Assembly: GCF_901709675.1 (NCBI RefSeq)
Contig: NC_051094.1
Span: forward strand, 11,776,501-11,840,500
Direction of reading: 5' to 3'
Length of the DNA: 64,000 bases
Source: Syngnathus acus
Lineage: Eukaryota; Chordata; Actinopteri; Syngnathiformes; Syngnathidae
Below the pieces are notes generated by a model. The model made no database searches. It had not been told where the DNA came from and saw nothing but the letters and a program-made list of their open reading frames with translations. This document shows, in pieces, positions 57,831 to 64,000 of this stretch (positions within the stretch are counted from its first letter, which is position 1; each line of letters begins with the position of its first letter). A program made the translations under genes and the position numbers.

Positions 57831-58698
57831 TGTCAAAAGGATTGACAGCTTCCTTCCTTATAAAGAGTCCAGTCCTGCAACGATCAGTACAACCGATTTG
57901 AATCGTGATCCAATCTATTCGTATCTGTTACATAGCATCGGCATGAAAACATCGCAGTGTTGAAACATAAGACCCGGCCGGCCATATCATGTTATTATAT
58001 TGGCACATACAGTCGTCAACTTATTAAGAAACGCAAGCTAACTTTACTTTAGCAATCTGACAGTTCGGTGCGACTTTAGATCCACATTACCGTGAAGATT
58101 ACTGACACGCGTCCAACGGAGGGTTTATCTCCATTATGTTGTTTATCCTTGAAACGTTTACTTCATGGAGAACTGGAAGTCAACCAGAAGTGTCACATCA
58201 CTACCCCGTGACACCCAAGCAGTCAACAAGCTGTTGGATTTGCGCGTGGTTCGATAAGCGATTTATATACAGTTTACTCTGTCCGCTGTTCCTGTCAGTA
58301 CATCCACGTTGTTGGAGATCTGCTAAAACGCCTATGACGTCACAGGATTGAAAAGAGGAAGTGGGACGTCCGAAGTTTACACGCTTATGACGTTTTTCAT
58401 GTCACCACCTTTACTGTTGAGATAACCTTATAAGAAACGTCGAGCATATGCTGGTTTAAATATTTTCCTCCACTCATTATATCGTGGCGTTTTGAAAGGT
58501 GAACAGTCGCAGCTATCAGCTGTCTATACCTGTGTTTCCGGGGAACTGTTATGAGAACGGACATGTAAACAGTCCAAGTAAATTCCCAAGGAATGAGCCT
58601 CCAGGAAACGTGTTCGACCAGATTCGCTAGTCTGCAATATCTTTCTCTTCATGTTTACTGGCGCATTTGCGTACATACCTTTCCAATATTAAAAAAAA
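57831..58698. promoter_or_regulatory. Divergent intergenic region between slc15a4 and glt1d1
   Basis: The start codons of slc15a4 (minus) and glt1d1 (plus) lie 869 bp apart, head to head, so this stretch must contain both 5' UTRs and probably both promoters. It has a full palindromic CRE (TGACGTCA, 58335-58342), an ETS-type AGGAAGTG (58356-58363) and a partial CRE (TGACGTTT, near 58388). No TATA box stands out. A shared bidirectional promoter is an inference from the spacing. Confidence 0.55.
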
Positions 58699-58766
58699 AT
58701 GAAATTACTTTTTCTCGCTTGTCTCGATCCCAAATCAGGAAATCACACCACTGCTGAGCGAATCAG
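58699..58766 (+). CDS. glt1d1: glt1d1 exon 1 (start codon)
   Basis: The ATG follows an A9 run, so A occupies position -3 as in a usable Kozak context. It reads MKLLFLACLDPKSGNHTTAE and then RI plus two bases of an Arg codon before the donor gtaatt. This matches human MRLLFLAVLRPHTGNAVTAQ. The exon is only 68 bp and was found by homology. Confidence 0.9.
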
Positions 58767-61700
58767 GTAATTTACCTTGAGTAGTTGCTGCACGTCTCAG
58801 GTAATGCAATGATGACCGCAATAAAGAAGAGCTCAGGGATTAATTGTTGACCTAGGCAGTATCCATGCCTACTGACAGCAGGGATGGATGTTGCCAGTCT
58901 GCTGTTAAGATTCTCAACTTGGTTTCTGATTGTGACTGCTTCAGCTAAAACAATCTGAATAGTGTGCAGAAGTGCTCCGGAAAAAAAACGAGGGGAACTG
59001 TCATTTATCTTAAGCATGCAAAGATCAACTTTAAGTGTAGTTGAAATCAGCCGTACGTTTTCCTATCGTGACCTTCAGTGGACCCCAAACTTTTCCACAC
59101 GATAACATCTTAGAATCACAAACGTAAATAGATGTTTACTGTTGGGCCTGTATGTGATAGAACAACACAGAGTCACATATCTGTGAAGTGGACAGCAAAA
59201 TCAAACGGTTATTTTTACTATTAAAAATCTGAAACGTGGCCATGCTGAAGTATTAAATCTCTCCGAGTCACGTGCACACTGCACAGTACTGTACAACCAC
59301 TTTTGACTGCAATTACACTTGCAAGTCAAATTTAAGGTACAGTTAAACATCCCCACAATTTAATTTTTGCTATTTCCGTTTGCAAAATATTTAACGCTGA
59401 CATGGTCTCCAAACAGCAGTTTTCAGGTGTTTCTAAACCATAATCACAGCAAATGATCTGTGCATACAACTTAATGTAAAACAGTTTTAAGATTTAAAAT
59501 GTTATTTACGATAATGGTCTGGTCACACATACAGGTGCATTCCAAAAGAAGAATGTCAAGGGAAAGTCATTTATTTTCAATCATTTGTTTCAAAAAGTGG
59601 AACTTGTATGTGATATTAGTTCACTACAAAGTGGAACATTCAAGGTCTTGTTTGTTCAAATTTGATGATTGTGGTAGAAGGCCACTAAAATAAAAAATCC
59701 AGCGTTTCACAAAATGAATTAATATATCATGACAAAGTGCATTCTATGGAGTTCCTAAGTCGTCTAAGTGGCTTTCCTAAAAAAAATTTTTAATTTCTTG
59801 GATAGTGGCATGATGTCTTTAAAAAAAAAAAGATCTCGTAGCCTACTTCACTTCGTCTATGGAGGTTATTTATTTATTTATCAAGCTGAGATGTGGCCAA
59901 TCCAATCCAACTTCAGTTCTCAAAAATGGTGGTCAATTGCCATTAATTCAGGAGTTAACGATTACTTGGGCCTAGCTAGGTTCGGAACTTTTTTCTTTCA
60001 TAAAATAATTTCTGTATTTAATTTTGTATTTACTTTGGTTGTTTTTGTGATGTATTAATATTGCTTTAATGAGCCAAAACTTTTCAATGTTATACTTATG
60101 CGAACAAACACTGAAATCACAAATATTTTTCCATTGAACTGTACATATTTTAATTACCCTCATTTTTAGGTCCCACATTGAATCGGCGGGTCACACGTGT
60201 GAGCTCAGACATGCAGAAGAATTTGAGTCTTCCTCAGACGTGGCAAATCTGGTATCACAAAATCCTCAGTTTGAGGGTGCACTGGCCATTCATCTATTCA
60301 AAGCAGGCAGACTTCTGCTAGGTAAATTGTATGTTTTGCTTTCAATCCATCGTGTCATCCAGTACAAGCATCAAAAAGATCAAGTAAACTGTTATCTTTC
60401 CCAAATCTGCCTGAACAAATCTGTGTGACCTTCAAAACAGACATCCAAGTACCCTTTGGCATTATCTTTGGTGGAACAGACATCAATGAAGATGTGAAAG
60501 TTGAGACGAGACGTGTGGTTATGGCAAAGGTTCTACGTAAAGCACGGTGACATTGCTGAATATTTGTGTTATAGTGAATCTTTGAAACTCTTCATCTTTA
60601 GGGTTAGGGTTTGACATCACACAATATTCTCAGTCGTCAAAAAGGAAACTAAAAAATTGGTGATAGGCACTGCAATAGGTTGCAATACAAGTGCCCCGTA
60701 AGTAATGGATCAGAGAAGCATTCGATGTAGAGAGGTCATTTTTATTCAGACGTTTAATTCAGTCAGCTCTTACCTTGTTAAGATGTAAACAGACAGAGGG
60801 TCTGTCATGTGAATCTAGTAAGTGGCCTGTGGAAAGTTTGGACACGAGGAAAACATCTGAATCTGGGCAATTCCCTTCTTGTGCAAAAAAATTAGTTATG
60901 ATATGCAGAAATCTGTTAACCTACTGATCTCTTAATGAAACTCACATCTGTAGATGCATCCCCATTATTGTTGCCTTTTTCCTCATTTTTTCCCTCTGAC
61001 CTACCTTATTTGTACTTCAAATCAGATTTTCTTGGTCAGCTTTGCAAACATAGTATTTTTCATTACTTGTTTTCTTTTCATCTGTTGAAATTGTTGCTGC
61101 CTATAGAGGGCTTTAAGGCTAATTTAAGACCAAGTATTGTCCTGAAATGTTTTCTGCAAGATTGAGGGTGATAATAAAATGTGTTTTTGAACAGGTTTGC
61201 TGTTGCATTTACAAAAGAACTGAAGAAAGAGGCTGAGCTATATTTGGTAGGGTTTTTACCTTTTTGTATTCCATTACACCATCGACGGTATTTAAAGTGC
61301 AGTAATTGCTTCAATGTTTGGTCTGTTGCCTACGAGTCTCTGTTTCCCAACCCGTTACAATTATTTCACTCTTAAGGGGTGATTTATTCATGCGCTAAAT
61401 TATTCACAACTATGTTTACCCTCTGTCCGTATACATTAACTTTCTTGCTCACACAAAGTTACAACTAACATAAATATGTAATTAAAATGAATGCCAGGGA
61501 TGGTATTTTATTTTGGGATCAAATGTAGAACTTAAGCCGAATCATTTAGTCCATTACAAGCCACTATATAGTGAAAGAAAAATGCTGTTTATTTATTTAT
61601 TTGCATTTATGGCGCATCAACAAACAGCAGGGGCGACTACTTCAATAAAAATAGCAGAGGGGCTTTTATTGCAAAGAGAATAGGCTGCATACCCCATGCC

Positions 61701-62357
61701 AATCCGGCATTAAAACAGTATTACATTGTTTTTTTTTTTCTGATTACATTCTACCAATAAATTGCAGATTGGAGCTTGCGGCATGCTATATCTGTCGTTT
61801 AGTGCCAGCAGTAGGTTGACAGGACACACATACACCTTTTGGACTTGATTAAAAAAAAACACATGTGCAGATCCACTGCGATAGCATCTTGGCATTTCAT
61901 TTTCCATCTACTCTTTATTATGTAGAGATTCCAATTATCCGACCTACGTATGTCTATCCTTATAAACGACAAATTAAGTCGAAAAGCTTGACAGTACACG
62001 ATAGTTGCCTTGTCTGTCATTTATGAAGCAGTTACTGTAGATAATCAACGTGTTATGAAGCAAAATGCAAAATTATGCTCAACTGTTTAGCTGTCTTACT
62101 TTAACCTAAATTAATCTGCTTCCTGTGCCCCCAACTCCACCCTATAGCACTCCCAGAGCAGCAAAATCTCTGTCCAGCCACAAGGTAAACTCTACAACAC
62201 ATTCATGTCAGAGGTGTGACTCACTCAAATTCTGAATTAATCATCTCATATTCACATTTTTCCTCTGTCATGCTTTTACTAATGCTAAGTTGCAGACTTA
62301 CTTTTCAAAGCATACCATAGTGAGTACCTCAGGTCACATGCCAGCCACATAATAAAT

Positions 62358-62392
<35 letters not shown>

Positions 62393-62533
62393 CACACACA
62401 CATACATAGCAACGTTTATAATGGTGATTAAAATGTAATATATACAATATAATAACAATATGCATTATTGTTAAAGGTATTGAAACCCAAGCAACAGAGG
62501 ATTTCAGCTGGTCTGAATTCTTACGGAGATCAG
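58699..62533 (+). CDS. glt1d1: Glycosyltransferase 1 domain-containing protein 1, 5' part (six coding exons)
   Basis: Coding exons 58699-58766, 60170-60321, 60441-60546, 61195-61246, 62148-62184 and 62477-62533 join in phase (472 nt, 157 codons plus one base). The gene continues past the window; human GLT1D1 has about 346 residues. The product is a little-studied glycosyltransferase of the GT4-like, GT-B fold type; donor and acceptor are not established. The N-terminal Rossmann strand MKLLFLACLDPKSGN, the helix HTTAERIRSHIESAGHTCEL, and the block PFGIIFGGTDINED align with the human protein as I remember it. There is no signal peptide or membrane span, so it is probably cytosolic. No frame damage is seen. 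slc15a4 is the head-to-head neighbour, as in human. Confidence 0.93.
60170..60321 (+). CDS. glt1d1: glt1d1 exon 2
   Basis: Exon of 152 bp after the acceptor tcatttttag and before the donor gtaaat. Its first base completes the Arg codon. It reads SHIESAGHTCELRHAEEFES, then SSDVANLVSQNPQFEGALAI and HLFKAGRLLL. Human: AHLEAAGHVCVLKDAFDFES. Confidence 0.95.
60441..60546 (+). CDS. glt1d1: glt1d1 exon 3
   Basis: Exon of 106 bp after the acceptor ttcaaaacag and before the donor gtgaca. It reads DIQVPFGIIFGGTDINEDVK, then ETRRVVMAKVLRKA plus a split Arg codon. FGGTD-NED is the family-specific motif. Confidence 0.93.
61195..61246 (+). CDS. glt1d1: glt1d1 exon 4 (52 bp)
   Basis: Small exon after the acceptor ttgaacag and before the donor gtaggg. 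It completes Arg and reads FAVAFTKELKKEAELYL, matching human FAVAFTESMKEMAQAQW. It ends at phase 0. Confidence 0.88.
62148..62184 (+). CDS. glt1d1: glt1d1 exon 5 (37 bp micro-exon)
   Basis: Very short exon between ccaccctatag and the donor gtaaac. It reads HSQSSKISVQPQ plus one base. It aligns with human PHAKGKVYVQSQG and its phases (0 in, 1 out) fit both neighbours. Support is homology plus phase. Confidence 0.78.
62359..62405. repeat. TA/CA compound microsatellite
   Basis: About 24 bp of TA followed by CA-rich sequence in a glt1d1 intron. Confidence 0.9.
62477..62533 (+). CDS. glt1d1: glt1d1 exon 6
   Basis: Exon of 57 bp after the acceptor attgttaaag and before the donor gtatca. It reads GIETQATEDFSWSEFLRRS, matching human GIATTPNAAFNWNTFLQRS. 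It ends at phase 1. The next exon is not in the window. Confidence 0.88.
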
Positions 62534-62864
62534 GTATCACTCTCATTTTTTTATTAAGTCTTTGTACAAAATAGATTTTTTTAAACTGTTCCCTTCAAGT
62601 CATTCAAAATAAACTATTTCTGTGAAGTGAACTGTTTAGGCACTAACATACAAACAGGAGTGAGGTGCAAGGGGATAGAACGTTCATTATTTCTGTTTGG
62701 GCGCGTTACTGTAAGGTGAACGTCTGCAACAATTTGCAGGCTTACAGAAAAATACATTCGCTCTGATCGCAAACAGTCTAAGCCTTCACCCCTCAGTGTG
62801 ATTGTGTGGTTAGTTGACCATACGTATAGTTGGTGTAAATTGTTGTTACTCTAGATTTGCTGCC

Positions 62865-62945
62865 TCTTCTCCAAAGTCAGCTGGGATAAGATCAAGCTCA
62901 GAAGTGTCTCAGAACAGGAGAAGCCGTAGAAATAGTTGAATGACT
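62865..62945 (+). mobile_element. Decayed SINE tail fragment
   Basis: ctccaaagtcagctgggata, then further degenerate sequence to tgaatgactgatgg, resembles the last part of the SINE family at 37985. Weak. Confidence 0.35.
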
Positions 62946-63417
62946 GATGGAAGTGTCCACTCGGAATCATGATTTTTTTTTTTACACTAATCTGTATCAT
63001 ATAGTATACAGTACATCATAATAGTTCATTCGTTATAAGATATAAATGACTTCCAAAACAACGCAACACTTCTGTTGGTGACAATGTAAATGTTATACAT
63101 TTGTGCTTAATGCATCTTTAACTGAGCTTTTGCAACATGAGGTCCATCTTGCTACCTCAGCGTTGTGTACAGAGAACACTTGATTAATAGCTCTCCAGCT
63201 TTGGGCCATTTGTCACCACCACTTCACAAATGCTGCAAGTCATGCTAATTGCTCTAAGTCTCGTCTCCTTGAAAACCGACTCACAAGTACTACTAAGGAT
63301 ATATATTGTGACTTTTTGTTTTTCCACTCGTCATCCTCTAAAATCTACTGCTATGTTACTTTCAATATGGTATTGTGTTCATGAAGCACATCACTGGTAA
63401 TATTGTTTCTTCATCAT

Positions 63418-63475
63418 TGATTCCTACGGGGTAAAGTTCCCCATGTGGGAGAAATAAAGGAATATTTTACCTTAA
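63418..63475 (+). mobile_element. Possible LINE 3' tail
   Basis: ttccccatgtgggagaaata, then aaggaatattttacctta, resembles the terminal sequence of common fish LINEs (a T/C-rich block, then an AATAAAGG-type end). Only the tail is present. Confidence 0.45.
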
Positions 63476-64000
63476 GGATGGGTGGATGGATAAAATGTTC
63501 ATGACATTATCTTTTGAATTTCGACTACTTGAAGGCGCCAAAGCGTATAAGCATCTAATGTTTAGTTTACCACAAATGTAGAAATGCAACCTGACAGAAA
63601 TCCATTAGTACACATCTGTATTAAGTTTCAATTCTCATTCTCCATCTGTGGCTCACACACACGTGCAGCCAGGCTCACTCCATCATGTGTTCCTGGATTG
63701 GTGTAGCTGTGCATTCATCCGTTGCTACGGACATAAATGAATCATTGTTAAATTGACTGAACAAAAGGGGTCTTATTTGAGCCTTCTCTTTTGCAGTCTT
63801 GCCTGAATGTGTTATGATGGGTGACATGTTTTCCTGAAGGCACAGATTTAGGAGTTTGGACAGTTGCAAGTACTCAGTCCAGGTCCAGGTTAACATACTA
63901 AGTGTGTGTTAGTTTGGACATAAGCACTAAACACTTGTTGATGTGGTTGCTTGCAAGTAGTTCCAATAATTGTATATTGACTGTGTGTATTAGTGTCTGA

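Larger units (their letters stand above)
58767..64000. other. glt1d1 introns and the start of the intron after exon 6
   Basis: Introns at 58767-60169, 60322-60440, 60547-61194, 61247-62147 and 62185-62476, then 62534 to the window end. They hold a TCACGTGC E-box (59268-59275), a TA/CA microsatellite (62359-62405), a decayed SINE tail (about 62865-62945) and a retroelement-like tail (63418-63475). No further glt1d1 exon is found. Confidence 0.55.

Overview
This window looks like nuclear DNA from a ray-finned fish, most likely a percomorph teleost. The genes are vertebrate genes split by GT-AG introns, the sequence is AT-rich, and the dispersed repeats (L2-type and RTE-type LINE tails, a tRNA-derived SINE, short hAT-like elements, long GATA/ATCC/TTTA microsatellites) are typical of fish. 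I cannot name the species. Gene names come from remembered vertebrate proteins and from gene order, not from a search.

Three protein genes are present, in the order and orientation of human 12q24.32-q24.33 (TMEM132C forward, SLC15A4 reverse, GLT1D1 forward). (1) Positions 1-35630, plus strand: the last six coding exons of a TMEM132 gene, named tmem132c by synteny. It encodes a neuronal type I membrane protein; the membrane span and cytoplasmic tail lie in the last exon. Its introns fill most of the left half and hold most of the repeats, including a 670-bp tandem satellite (18061-20350), an L2 LINE 3' fragment (24622-25345) and a hAT-like MITE (27214-27686). (2) About 42200-57830, minus strand: all eight coding exons of slc15a4, the endolysosomal proton-coupled histidine/peptide transporter. 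All splice sites are intact, but three single-base indels break the frame: two in exon 1, flanking the ExxER proton-coupling motif, and one in exon 7. (3) From 58699, plus strand: the first six coding exons of glt1d1, a GT-B-fold glycosyltransferase; the rest lies beyond the window. slc15a4 and glt1d1 are head to head, with start codons 869 bp apart and CRE-like and ETS-like sites between them.

The 7-kb gap between tmem132c and slc15a4 holds no recognisable gene. It contains an inverted pair of SINE copies, one with a clear 14-bp target-site duplication, and some unassigned sequence that may be regulatory.

The observations most worth following are the slc15a4 frameshifts, which are absent from the two neighbouring genes in the same assembly, and the hairpin-rich satellite, whose unit junctions carry a perfect 8-base splice-donor consensus on the minus strand. 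I found no wholly new multi-gene system.
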